Shown here one piece after another: positions 47,160 to 55,655 of a DNA stretch of 64,000 bases. The notes under the pieces were generated by a model. It saw nothing but the letters and a program-made list of their open reading frames with translations, was not told the origin of the DNA and did no database searches. The position numbers and the translations under genes are program-made. The stretch is from an uncultured Clostridia bacterium (GTDB lineage: Bacteria; Bacillota; Clostridia; Saccharofermentanales; Saccharofermentanaceae), in the NCBI GenBank assembly GCA_946403085.1, contig CAMIYM010000006.1:1-64000 (forward strand). Direction: 5' to 3'. Within the stretch, counting starts at the first letter, position 1, and every line of letters begins with the position of its first letter.

Positions 47160-48595
47160 TATCCGATGTTCTCGATAAATGCTTTATAACCAAGATAGAG
47201 ATAATAAAGGTCGATCTTGGAGATAACCTCTACAGGTGCATGCATAGACCATACAGGAACACCCATATCGACAACATCCATACCGAGTTCAGCCATAATA
47301 GCGGCAATCGTTCCGCCGCCGCCGGCATCGATACGTCCAAGTTCTCCTGTCTGCCACGGGATAGAATTCTTCTCGAAGATATCAGTGATCTCAGCAATAA
47401 AGTCACCTGTCGCTTCAGAACAGCCGGACTTGCCTCTGGCACCGGTATACTTCTCGATCTTAAGACCATGAGACATAAATGCAGTGTTATTCTTCTCAAA
47501 AACGCTTGCATACTTAGGATCGTAAGCTGTTGTAACATCTGTGGAGAGCATCTTTGTAGCAGCAAGTGCTTTGCGGAACTTCAATGTGTTGAACTTATCG
47601 ATTCCGCCTTCAGCCTTGGCGAATACTTCCATAAGGAAATTCTCATAAAGATTGGAAGTAGCACCGGAATTGGAATAAGAACCGATCTCCTCCTTGTCTG
47701 TAAGGAGACATACACATGTCTTCTTAGGCTTCTCCTGGGCGAGAAGAGCTCTTAATGCAGGATAAGCGCAGACCTTGTCGTCATGACCGTAAGCAGCGAT
47801 ATACGCACGGTCAAAACCAACATCTCTTGCATGAGTAGCAGGAACGATCTCGATCTCAGCAGATACGAAATCCTTTTCCTTAATACCGTATTCCTCGAAG
47901 AGGATCTTCAGAACGCCTGCTTTGAAGATCTCTGATGACTTCTTATCATCTGAGCAAGGGATACCGCCGATGACAACATTAAGGTCTTCAGCGGGGATGA
48001 ACTCAGAAGCTTTCTTGGTCATCTGCTCATTGCCAAGGTGAGGAAGAAGGTCTGTGATATAGAAGACAGGATCAGTATCCTTCTCGCCTACCACGATCTG
48101 GTGAGCCTTACCGTCATTTGTGAAAACAACACCGTGAACAGCCAAAGGAATCGTTGTCCACTGGTACTTCTTGATGCCGCCATAGTAATGTGTCTTGAAG
48201 TAAACGGTATCATTATCCTCATAGATAGGATTGGGCTTGAGATCGAGCCTGGGCGAATCGATATGGGCACCAAGGATATTAAATCCTTCTGAAGGTCCCT
48301 TCTTACCGATAACTGCAGCTGCAAAGCCCTTGCCCTTAATGCTCTGATATACCTTGTCACCGGGCTTAAGCGTATCTTTTGTGGCAATATCCACATAGCC
48401 TAAGTCCTCTGCAGCAGCAATGGCATTGGCAGCAAACTCGCGCTCAGTCTTCGAATTATCGAGGAATGCCTTATATTCCTCGGCAAAATTAAAAGTAGCA
48501 GTCATATCGTCTTCGGATGCTACTTCGTAAAGGTTAGGAAATTCAGCGAAAAGCTCGCTTGTCTTGATCTTTTTAGTGTCTTTTTTCTTGGGCAT
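47159..48595 (-). CDS. M18 family aspartyl aminopeptidase
   Basis: Cytoplasmic metalloaminopeptidase of 478 residues that removes acidic N-terminal residues. Metal and active-site regions are visible: ILGAHIDSPRLDLKP, LLTDKEEIGSYSNSGA with the catalytic glutamate pair, and the C-terminal VWSMHAPVEVIS histidine. GAGGTGA precedes the start. It is the first gene of the eight-gene minus-strand operon ending in uppP. Confidence 0.92.
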   Translation of the reverse strand: MPKKKDTKKIKTSELFAEFPNLYEVASEDDMTATFNFAEEYKAFLDNSKTEREFAANAIAAAEDLGYVDIATKDTLKPGDKVYQSIKGKGFAAAVIGKKGPSEGFNILGAHIDSPRLDLKPNPIYEDNDTVYFKTHYYGGIKKYQWTTIPLAVHGVVFTNDGKAHQIVVGEKDTDPVFYITDLLPHLGNEQMTKKASEFIPAEDLNVVIGGIPCSDDKKSSEIFKAGVLKILFEEYGIKEKDFVSAEIEIVPATHARDVGFDRAYIAAYGHDDKVCAYPALRALLAQEKPKKTCVCLLTDKEEIGSYSNSGATSNLYENFLMEVFAKAEGGIDKFNTLKFRKALAATKMLSTDVTTAYDPKYASVFEKNNTAFMSHGLKIEKYTGARGKSGCSEATGDFIAEITDIFEKNSIPWQTGELGRIDAGGGGTIAAIMAELGMDVVDMGVPVWSMHAPVEVISKIDLYYLYLGYKAFIENIG

Positions 48596-48620
48596 AATAT
48601 CACCTCTTTCTAATGAACTT

Positions 48621-48629
48621 ATGATACCA
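48621..48629 (-). promoter_or_regulatory. Probable extended -10 promoter of the M18-uppP operon
   Basis: On the minus strand TGGTATCAT (TGn plus TATCAT) lies about 26 bp before the M18 start in the 71-bp divergent gap. No good -35 is evident. The plus-strand PHP gene must start from the same short AT-rich gap. Confidence 0.45.
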
Positions 48630-48666
48630 TAAAGTAAAATAAAATCTTTTAATTAAGAGGACAATA

Positions 48667-49482
48667 ATGATTACAGATGGTCATAACCATACAAAACACT
48701 TCTCACCTGACGCAGGTCAGAGCATAGAAGAGCTTATAAATGAGGCAAAAGCCAAGGGTTTTTCAAGGATCGGAATAACGGAACACTACGAGATCGATTA
48801 TCCTGATGACGGTCTTAACTGGATGTTTGACTTAAATCAGTACAATGAAGCTTTCAAAGAATGGCGTAAAAAGGCCGGAAATGACTTTGAATTACTGATG
48901 GGAATTGAATTCGGATATCAGACACATGTTGCAGAAGAAATCGACAAAACCGCTTCCCTAATACCTTTTGACGTTGTTCTTCTGAGCAATCACCTCTTCA
49001 GAGGCAAGGATTTTTATGTAGACCGTGATTGCTATAAGCTCCCCAAAAAGGATCTTAATAAAGAATACATTGGCATAATGGCCGAGATGTGCGAAAAATG
49101 CGATAACTATGATGTTGCAGCCCATTACGACTACATCAACAGATATACTGATAACCTCAATAATTTCGTACTTTACGAAGACTGTCCGAAAGAATTCGAC
49201 AGATTTTTCGAAGCCTTGATCTCAAAAGAAAAAGCTCTCGAGATAAACACAAAATCCATTCAGAAGCATAAGGAAAGAGGCTTTTCGAGAACACTTCCCG
49301 ACCCTGATATCATCAACAGGTATAAGGAAATGGGCGGAAAATACATCTGCTTTGGCTCTGATTCCCACTTCCCCGGCACATTCGCCGTCAGCTTCAATGA
49401 AGCTGTGGAATATATGAGATCATTCGGATTTACAGAATCGGTATATTTCAAACAGAGAAAGCTCTATACAGAACCTCTCTGA
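48667..49482 (+). CDS. PHP-domain histidinol-phosphatase family protein
   Basis: The 271-residue metallophosphoesterase has the PHP motifs DGHNHTKHFSPD, GITEHYEID, MGIEFGYQ, LLSNHLF, AAHYDYINRY and a final CFGSDSHFPG. This matches HisK/HisJ-type histidinol-phosphate phosphatases. No other his gene is near, so a different phosphate ester cannot be excluded. GAGGA lies before the ATG. It converges on the large membrane-protein gene with a 5-bp gap. Confidence 0.82.
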   Translation: MITDGHNHTKHFSPDAGQSIEELINEAKAKGFSRIGITEHYEIDYPDDGLNWMFDLNQYNEAFKEWRKKAGNDFELLMGIEFGYQTHVAEEIDKTASLIPFDVVLLSNHLFRGKDFYVDRDCYKLPKKDLNKEYIGIMAEMCEKCDNYDVAAHYDYINRYTDNLNNFVLYEDCPKEFDRFFEALISKEKALEINTKSIQKHKERGFSRTLPDPDIINRYKEMGGKYICFGSDSHFPGTFAVSFNEAVEYMRSFGFTESVYFKQRKLYTEPL

Positions 49483-49487
49483 AAAGC

Positions 49488-51467
49488 TTACTTTACTGAA
49501 TAGATCCTTACATCTTCACTTGAGAAACAGAGTCTGTAGTTCTTATCAAGGACTTCCGTAGAACCGCCTTCATTGAACCAGACAAGGTATTCTACGCCTA
49601 TCCTGGAACAGATCTCAGGTGAACTGTCATCATTAAACATCTGTGCATTTATCTTAGCCTGCTCAGATAAGTCGTTAATGGTCTTTCCGCTGTTCTGGGA
49701 ATACCTGTAGGATTCAAGATAATAGCGTCTTTCTGACATGCCGGAATAGAAATAAGGATTACCATTCGGATAGTCCGTATTTATCGCGAAAAGAGCATCT
49801 TTATCAGTATTGTTCTTTATCCATGCAATAGAATCCAGCTCACCTTGTGTAAGCACGCCTCTCGGTGTGTCAAAGAAAGGCTTTCTGAAAGCATTGACGG
49901 CTGAAATAACTGAAAAACCAAGACTTATAGCAGCGATAAGGCCTGCTATTATCTGTATTGCTTTCTTTCTGACTTTGATGATCTTTATGTATTCAAATGC
50001 ACACAAATACACAAACGGAGTGGCAAACATAAAGAAGTATACCCTGTTCTGAGCCACCGCAAGGACATAGTCAAATACTATGCCGGTTACAGCGCAAAAG
50101 GCACACATAAACAGCCTGTAATCGCGCTTAGTCTCATTCTTCAGGATAATACCCGTTATCAGTACAACGATCATCGCAAGGAAAGGCAGAGCAGCACCGC
50201 CAAAGAAGATTATAAGGTTAAGCGGTATATACAAAAGGCCCTGTGCAGAGCTATAAGTATTGGCCTGCCAGTTAACTATCTGCGGAACATAGACCTGGAA
50301 ATCAAACACTCTGAAAATACCTGTTGAAGGTCCGGAAATATTGGAACCTGTGATCGCAGCATTCAATAAAGTGAACCAGAGAATAGCAAAAGCTGCGATC
50401 AGTACGAGGAAAATACTGAGCTGGTTCGTAAGCACATCCCTTTTCGTAACTGAACAATAGATCATGTAGACGACAGTCGCAGCAATTACAGCCATTGCAA
50501 AAGGACCCTTTAGTCCCGTAAGAACAAAGCACAAAAGGAAGATCACGATCAGGTCTTTATACTTGAACCCTTTCTTGTCAGCACTTCTCAAGATCATTTC
50601 CACAAGGCAAACCGCCGGAGGAAGAGCAACACCGACAGCATTGATGTTTGTTAACACATGATTTGTAAGCAGCGAAGATGCAGGATCTATTGACGGGAAA
50701 AGGATCATTAACGCAGTAACCAAAGCGCATATTATCCTGTTCTCAGACCTTGTGCGTATCAGTTTATAGATGCTTCCGGAAATAAGCGGAGACATAAGGA
50801 GAACGGGATATCTGAAGACACAATTCCATATTTCAGCAGGAAAGACATTTCTTATAGAGGCATAGTAAAGCTCCATAAAATAATGGTATTTAAAAGTCAT
50901 GCCCATTACTCTTATATCTTCAAACGAACCGCCCCTTGTCAATGTCTCCACATTACCCATGTGATAACAAAAATCCATGAACAGATTACTGTTGACTGAC
51001 GGAGCAGTCTTTAAAAGATAGTAGTAAGAAAATGCCATTACTGCTGCCAAGAGGAACAGATAAGGAACGGTCTTCTTAAGATCGTAGGAAAGGATCTTTT
51101 TATAGTTAAATGACCTTATCCTCTTCCACGATAAAGCGGCAAGGCCGATTCCCAAAAGCACCGGCAAGACCTTTATCGCAGGAAGGAATCCTATTAGATT
51201 AAGCAGAAAATACTCTATAACAAGAAGGGCAAAACCTGCATAGAATGAAAACAAAAAGAGCCACTTCTTATATCTGCTTAAAAAATCCTGCCCCAAAGAT
51301 ACGAGCAGCATAAATCCCGGAAATATAACATAAGCAAAAGAAAACAGGATCAGATATAATCCCTGGAACTTAATAACAATATCTGCCGTTATAAAACCGA
51401 TTACAGCTAAAGCTATTAATCCAAAAACAATTGATCCTGCATTTAATTTCTTAATGCCCAGTTCCAT
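49488..51467 (-). CDS. Large polytopic membrane protein, GT-C-like layout, function unknown
   Basis: The 659-residue protein has about 13 membrane helices over residues 10-545 and a C-terminal soluble domain of about 120 residues (ELDSIAWIKNNTDKDALFAIN, RYYLESYRYS). The layout resembles lipid-linked-sugar glycosyltransferases of the GT-C fold, but no catalytic motif is convincing, so the assignment is tentative. It starts 13 bp after prfB and is the last gene of the lrp-aminotransferase-prfB operon. Confidence 0.65.
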   Translation of the reverse strand: MELGIKKLNAGSIVFGLIALAVIGFITADIVIKFQGLYLILFSFAYVIFPGFMLLVSLGQDFLSRYKKWLFLFSFYAGFALLVIEYFLLNLIGFLPAIKVLPVLLGIGLAALSWKRIRSFNYKKILSYDLKKTVPYLFLLAAVMAFSYYYLLKTAPSVNSNLFMDFCYHMGNVETLTRGGSFEDIRVMGMTFKYHYFMELYYASIRNVFPAEIWNCVFRYPVLLMSPLISGSIYKLIRTRSENRIICALVTALMILFPSIDPASSLLTNHVLTNINAVGVALPPAVCLVEMILRSADKKGFKYKDLIVIFLLCFVLTGLKGPFAMAVIAATVVYMIYCSVTKRDVLTNQLSIFLVLIAAFAILWFTLLNAAITGSNISGPSTGIFRVFDFQVYVPQIVNWQANTYSSAQGLLYIPLNLIIFFGGAALPFLAMIVVLITGIILKNETKRDYRLFMCAFCAVTGIVFDYVLAVAQNRVYFFMFATPFVYLCAFEYIKIIKVRKKAIQIIAGLIAAISLGFSVISAVNAFRKPFFDTPRGVLTQGELDSIAWIKNNTDKDALFAINTDYPNGNPYFYSGMSERRYYLESYRYSQNSGKTINDLSEQAKINAQMFNDDSSPEICSRIGVEYLVWFNEGGSTEVLDKNYRLCFSSEDVRIYSVK

Positions 51468-51480
51468 GATAGCTGAAGTA

Positions 51481-52596
51481 TTACTTCTCGTTCTTCATGC
51501 CGGAAAGATAAGCGTTGATAAAGCCGTCGAGCATACCGTCCATGACAGCATCAACATCTACTTCCTCATAACCTGTTCTGTTGTCCTTAACAAGAGTATA
51601 CGGGCAGAAAACGTAAGATCTGATCTGGGAACCCCATGCGATCTCCATCTGATTGCCCTTAAGATCTTCGATCTTCTCCATCTCTGATGCTCTTGCAAGA
51701 GCGAAAAGCTTAGCCTTAAGCATTCTAAGACATGTCTCTTTATTCTGGAGCTGAGATCTTTCAGCCTGGCAGGAAACGACGATTCCTGTAGGATTATGAG
51801 TCATACGGACAGCCGTATCAGTCTTATTGATGTGCTGTCCTCCCTTACCTGTTGCACGGTAAGTATCTACACGGACATCAGACATATCGATCTTGATATC
51901 ATCTTCTGTCTTCTGGTCCAATTCAGGAATAACTTCGCATGAAGCAAATGATGTATGTCTTCTGCCAGCAGCATCGAAAGGAGAGATTCTAACAAGACGG
52001 TGAACGCCCAATTCAGATCTTAAGAATCCGTATGCGTTCTCACCTTTGATCATAACGGAAACGGACTGGATACCTGCCGTATCACCTTCGACATAGTCGA
52101 GTTCTTCAACAGCAAAGCCATGACTTTCAGCCCATCTGGTATACATTCTGTAAAGCATTGAACACCAGTCCATGGCCTCAGTTCCGCCGGCACCTGCATG
52201 GAGTGTGATAGTGGCGTTATTTGCATCATAGGGACCTGTAAGAAGCGTCTCCAAACGCATCTTCTCAAAGTCTTCCTTGAATGTCGCCGTAGAAGCCTTA
52301 AGTTCTTCAAGAGAATCAATATCCTCTTCTTCATTAGCGAGCTCGCATAAAGCCAGAAGATCTTCACGCTCAGAAACAAGCGAGTTGTAGCTTTCGACCT
52401 TTTTCTTAAGTCTTCCTAATGTCTGCTGTATCTCCTGGGCCTTTTCTGTATTATTCCAGAAATCAGGCTCCTGCATACGGTTCTCGTATTCACTAATCTG
52501 GTCAGACACGCGGTCAATGTGAAGAGCATCCTTAAGTTCAGAAACCGGCACTTCGTAAGATTCTAATTCGAGTCTTATGTTGTCAAATTCAAGCAT
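51481..52596 (-). CDS. prfB: Peptide chain release factor 2, single open frame
   Basis: Recognises UGA and UAA and releases finished proteins. The 371-residue protein has the stop-codon-reading SPF in RISPFDAAGRRHTSF, a GGQ motif in ATGKGGQHINKTDTAVR, and an acidic helical N-terminus. It is continuous from the ATG with no in-frame UGA near codon 25, so the programmed +1 frameshift that controls prfB in most bacteria is absent. It follows the aminotransferase gene by three bases. Confidence 0.96.
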   Translation of the reverse strand: MLEFDNIRLELESYEVPVSELKDALHIDRVSDQISEYENRMQEPDFWNNTEKAQEIQQTLGRLKKKVESYNSLVSEREDLLALCELANEEEDIDSLEELKASTATFKEDFEKMRLETLLTGPYDANNATITLHAGAGGTEAMDWCSMLYRMYTRWAESHGFAVEELDYVEGDTAGIQSVSVMIKGENAYGFLRSELGVHRLVRISPFDAAGRRHTSFASCEVIPELDQKTEDDIKIDMSDVRVDTYRATGKGGQHINKTDTAVRMTHNPTGIVVSCQAERSQLQNKETCLRMLKAKLFALARASEMEKIEDLKGNQMEIAWGSQIRSYVFCPYTLVKDNRTGYEEVDVDAVMDGMLDGFINAYLSGMKNEK

Positions 52597-52599
52597 TTA

Positions 52600-53787
52600 T
52601 TACCCCTTTGAATGTTCTTGTACAAATTCTTTAAGCAATACCATAGCTTCCTTGATATCATCCAAAGAAGCAGCGTAACTGATACGGACAAAGCCTTCAC
52701 CGCACTTACCGAAAGCGTTGCCGGGAACGATGGCAACGTGCTTTTCGATCAGGAGTTTTTCACAGAATTCTTCAGATGTCATTCCTGTATTCTTAATACA
52801 AGGGAATGCATAGAAAGCACCATATGGTGTAAAGCAGTCTAGTCCGGCGTCTTTCAGACCCTGAACGATGACTCTTCTTCTGTGATTATATTCATCACGC
52901 ATCTTCTTTATCTCATTGTCCGCATTCATAGCTGCTTCAACAACAGCCAACTGTGATGTTGAAGGAGCACACATGATGCAGTACTGATGGATCTTAACCA
53001 TGGGCGCGATAAGCGCATGAGGACCTGCAAGGTATCCGACTCTGAATCCTGTCATGGCATAAGACTTCGAAAAACCGTTTACCATAACTACTCTGTCTCT
53101 TAATTCAGCAAACTGAGTAAGAGAAGCAGGCTTACCGTCAAGATAGTTAAGTTCGCAGTATAGTTCATCAGAAAGTACGATGACTTCGGGATGTCTCATG
53201 AGAACATCCTTGATCTTTGCCCAGTCTTCAAGAGTCATGACAGCGCCTGTAGGATTATTGGGATAACCGACGATCACATACTTTGTCTTATCAGTGATCG
53301 CAGCCTCGAGTTCATCAGGCATGAGCTTATAGTTATTCTCAGGCTTTGTCTCAACGATAACAGGGATTCCGTGAGCAAACTCGACAGTCGCCTTATAAGC
53401 AACGAAGCAAGGCTCTACGATGATGACTTCATCACCGGGATTGATGAGCGCACGTGCTGCAAGATCCAGACCCTCAGAACCGCCTACAGTAATAAGGATC
53501 TCAGACTTAGCGTCATAAGAAACCCCGTATCTTCTCTTAAGATAATCGGCAATAGCAACTCTGGAGTCGATATAACCGGAATTCGGTGAATAATGTGTAT
53601 ATCCGTCGATGATCGAATTGATAGCAGCTTCTCTGATCGTCCAGGGCGTTACAAAGTCAGGCTCACCTATGGAAAGTGAGATTACATGACCCTTCATCTC
53701 ATTGGCAAGATCAAAGAACTTCCTTATAGCAGACGGCGGAACTTGCTGTACTGCTTTGGAGATCTTGGATTCGTAATCAATACTCAT
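52600..53787 (-). CDS. Class I/II PLP aminotransferase
   Basis: The 395-residue fold-type I aminotransferase has SIGEPDFVTP, HYSPNSGYIDSR, GYPNNPTGAV, VLSDELYCEL and the PLP-binding lysine in NGFSKSYAMTGFRVGY, and an arginine near the end in GFVRISYAAS. It is close to aspartate/aromatic aminotransferases; the amino acid used is not certain. It overlaps the Lrp gene by 4 bp, so that regulator may sense its substrate. Confidence 0.9.
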   Translation of the reverse strand: MSIDYESKISKAVQQVPPSAIRKFFDLANEMKGHVISLSIGEPDFVTPWTIREAAINSIIDGYTHYSPNSGYIDSRVAIADYLKRRYGVSYDAKSEILITVGGSEGLDLAARALINPGDEVIIVEPCFVAYKATVEFAHGIPVIVETKPENNYKLMPDELEAAITDKTKYVIVGYPNNPTGAVMTLEDWAKIKDVLMRHPEVIVLSDELYCELNYLDGKPASLTQFAELRDRVVMVNGFSKSYAMTGFRVGYLAGPHALIAPMVKIHQYCIMCAPSTSQLAVVEAAMNADNEIKKMRDEYNHRRRVIVQGLKDAGLDCFTPYGAFYAFPCIKNTGMTSEEFCEKLLIEKHVAIVPGNAFGKCGEGFVRISYAASLDDIKEAMVLLKEFVQEHSKG

Positions 53788-54272
53788 AAGATGATAGCCT
53801 GCCTGTCGTCAGTATTCGGATTATCGTAGATTATACCATTCGCCTTGTATTTCTTAAGGATGAAATGTGTTGTAGTGGAAAGAACGCCTTCCATAGTAGC
53901 GATCTTCTCAGTAACGAACGTAGCGATATCTCTAAGGGTTCTGTCCTCGTAGATTATCATGAGGTCAAAGCCGCCGCTCATAAGATAGCAGGCTGTTACC
54001 TTGTCATACTTGCTCAAGATCTGGGCAATATGGTCATAACCCTTATTCTTAACAGGTGTGATCCTTACCTCGATCATACCGATGCAGTTGTCGGGTGCCT
54101 GCTTTTCCCAGTTGATTATCGTGTTATAGCCTAAGATGATATTCTCATCCTTAAGTCTTTTAATTTCGGCTTCCACATCCGCGGCGGTTGTACCGAGCAT
54201 AACAGCAATCTCCTCAGAAGAGAGTCTTGCATTGTTTTCAATAAGTCTTAAAAGCTCTAAATCGTCTATCAT
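53784..54272 (-). CDS. Lrp/AsnC-family transcriptional regulator
   Basis: The 162-residue regulator has an N-terminal helix-turn-helix (LSSEEIAVMLGTTAADVEAEIKRL region) and a C-terminal RAM amino-acid-binding domain (VTACYLMSGGFDLMIIYED). Lrp-type proteins respond to an amino acid and often control their neighbours. The 4-bp overlap with the aminotransferase suggests it is co-made with that enzyme. Its start lies only 29 bp from a terminator. Confidence 0.9.
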   Translation of the reverse strand: MIDDLELLRLIENNARLSSEEIAVMLGTTAADVEAEIKRLKDENIILGYNTIINWEKQAPDNCIGMIEVRITPVKNKGYDHIAQILSKYDKVTACYLMSGGFDLMIIYEDRTLRDIATFVTEKIATMEGVLSTTTHFILKKYKANGIIYDNPNTDDRQAIIL

Positions 54273-54287
54273 GTGGAAACTCCTTTT

Positions 54288-54316
54288 TCTATATATTACA
54301 AAATCTCCCGCAACAA
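54288..54316 (-). promoter_or_regulatory. Candidate promoter of the lrp operon overlapping a terminator
   Basis: On the minus strand TTGTTG (54311-54316), 17 bases, then TATAGA (54288-54293). The -35 lies in the loop of the malic-enzyme terminator. The leader would be very short, about 15 bases. Weak but spaced correctly; read-through from the malic enzyme gene is the alternative. Confidence 0.35.
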
Positions 54317-54330
54317 AATTGCGGGAGATT
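54302..54330 (-). terminator. Terminator of the malic enzyme gene
   Basis: AATCTCCCGCAA and TTGCGGGAGATT form a perfect 12-bp stem with a five-base loop, 20 bp after the malic enzyme stop, followed by TTTTG on the minus strand. Confidence 0.85.
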
Positions 54331-54350
54331 GTTGCTTTAATTCAGTATAT

Positions 54351-55523
54351 TCAGATTCTTGCTACGCCTGTATCACGAGCGGCCTGTGCAACTGCAGCTG
54401 CAACAGCCTTACCAACTCTTGCGTCGAACGCGTCAGGAAGGATGTAATCAGGATTGAGCTCAGCGTCGGAAACGATGCCTGCGATAGCGTTAGCTGCAGC
54501 GATCTTCATCTCGTCGTTGATATCAGAAGCTCTTACATCGAGAGCGCCACGGAAGATACCAGGGAATGCGAGAACGTTGTTGACCTGGTTCGGGAAGTCA
54601 GAACGGCCTGTAGCCATAACTGCAACGCCAGCCTTCTTAGCTTCGTCAGGAAGGATCTCAGGTACAGGGTTAGCGCAAGCGAAAACAACCGGATCCTTAG
54701 CCATTGTAGCTACCATATCTGCTGTAAGAACGCCAGGAGCAGAAACACCGATGAATACGTCAGCACCAACGATAACTTCTGCAAGAGAACCTGCCTTCTT
54801 CTCAGGATTTGTGATCTTAGCCATCTCTTCCTTAGCAGAATTGAGGCCTTCTCTTCCCTCATAGATGGCACCCTTTCTGTCGCAGAGGATAACATTCTTA
54901 AGGCCTCTGGAGATAAGGAGCTTTGTAATAGCTGTAGCAGCAGCACCAGCGCCGTTAACTACAACGTGGATATCTTCCATCTTCTTGCCAACGATCTTCA
55001 AAGCGTTTGTAAGACCTGCAAGTGTAATAACAGCTGTACCATGCTGGTCATCGTGGAAGATCGGGATATCGCATCTTTCCTTAAGCTTCTTCTCGATCTC
55101 GAAGCAACGGGGAGCAGAAATGTCCTCGAGGTTTACGCCACCGAAAGAACCTGCGAGAAGTGCAACTGTGTTAACGATCTCGTCAACATCCTTGGAACGG
55201 ATGCAAAGAGGGAAAGCATCTACATCACCGAATGCCTTAAAGAGTGCGCACTTACCTTCCATAACCGGCATACCAGCCTCAGGTCCGATATCACCCAAAC
55301 CGAGAACAGCAGTACCATCAGTAACAACTGCTACAAGGTTATGTCTTCTTGTGTACTTATAAGAGAGGTCAACATCCTTCTGAATCTCAAGGCAAGGAGC
55401 TGCTACACCAGGTGTGTAAGCGATAGCGAGTTCTTCCTTTGAGCTTACAGGAGCCTTGGCAATAACTTCGATCTTACCAGCCCACTCTTCATGCATCTTA
55501 ATTGCTTTCTCATTAACGTCCAT
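54351..55523 (-). CDS. NAD(P)-dependent malic enzyme
   Basis: Oxidatively decarboxylates malate to pyruvate. The 390-residue protein is the short bacterial type. It shows IAYTPGVAAPCLEI, VVTDGTAVLGLGDIGPEAGMPVMEGK, FHDDQHGTAVITL at the metal/active site, and VVNGAGAAATAI in the Rossmann domain. Whether it uses NAD or NADP is not clear from sequence. It is a single-gene unit with its own promoter and terminator. Confidence 0.95.
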   Translation of the reverse strand: MDVNEKAIKMHEEWAGKIEVIAKAPVSSKEELAIAYTPGVAAPCLEIQKDVDLSYKYTRRHNLVAVVTDGTAVLGLGDIGPEAGMPVMEGKCALFKAFGDVDAFPLCIRSKDVDEIVNTVALLAGSFGGVNLEDISAPRCFEIEKKLKERCDIPIFHDDQHGTAVITLAGLTNALKIVGKKMEDIHVVVNGAGAAATAITKLLISRGLKNVILCDRKGAIYEGREGLNSAKEEMAKITNPEKKAGSLAEVIVGADVFIGVSAPGVLTADMVATMAKDPVVFACANPVPEILPDEAKKAGVAVMATGRSDFPNQVNNVLAFPGIFRGALDVRASDINDEMKIAAANAIAGIVSDAELNPDYILPDAFDARVGKAVAAAVAQAARDTGVARI

Positions 55524-55558
55524 AACGTTGAACCTCCGTTTTTAATCTTAACGCACTA

Positions 55559-55587
55559 ATAATATAAATAAATATAAGCAAAAACAA
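55559..55587 (-). promoter_or_regulatory. Candidate promoter of the malic enzyme gene
   Basis: On the minus strand TTGTTT (55582-55587), 17 bases, then TATTAT (55559-55564), about 36 bp before the ATG. Confidence 0.5.
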
Positions 55588-55610
55588 TCTCGGGATTATA
55601 AGATTTTTTA

Positions 55611-55641
55611 TTCAAAACGGTCTAATTATTGTCGTTTTGAA
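55611..55641. promoter_or_regulatory. Inverted repeat upstream of the malic enzyme promoter
   Basis: TTCAAAACG and CGTTTTGAA are perfect 9-bp arms separated by 13 bases, giving a 22-bp centre-to-centre distance, about two helical turns. No U-run follows on either strand, so it is a poor terminator and a better candidate operator. It lies about 25 bp upstream of the proposed -35. Confidence 0.5.
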
Positions 55642-55655
55642 CATAAAACCTTATA

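Noticed and set aside
51481..52596. Programmed frameshift in prfB
   Set aside because: Looked for CTT-TGA near codon 25 and found a continuous frame.
54302..54330. Riboswitch or T-box leader upstream of lrp
   Set aside because: Only one short stem with a U-tract is present directly after the malic enzyme gene, with no T-box or ligand-binding core.
54273..55442. A 389-codon open frame antisense to malic enzyme
   Set aside because: It lies almost wholly opposite a strongly conserved enzyme, is unusually rich in Cys and Ser, and has no ribosome-binding site; it is a shadow of codon bias.
55611..55641. Terminator of the membrane-protein gene at 55656
   Set aside because: The stem is followed by TAAAAAAT on the minus strand, not a U-run, and the loop is long.
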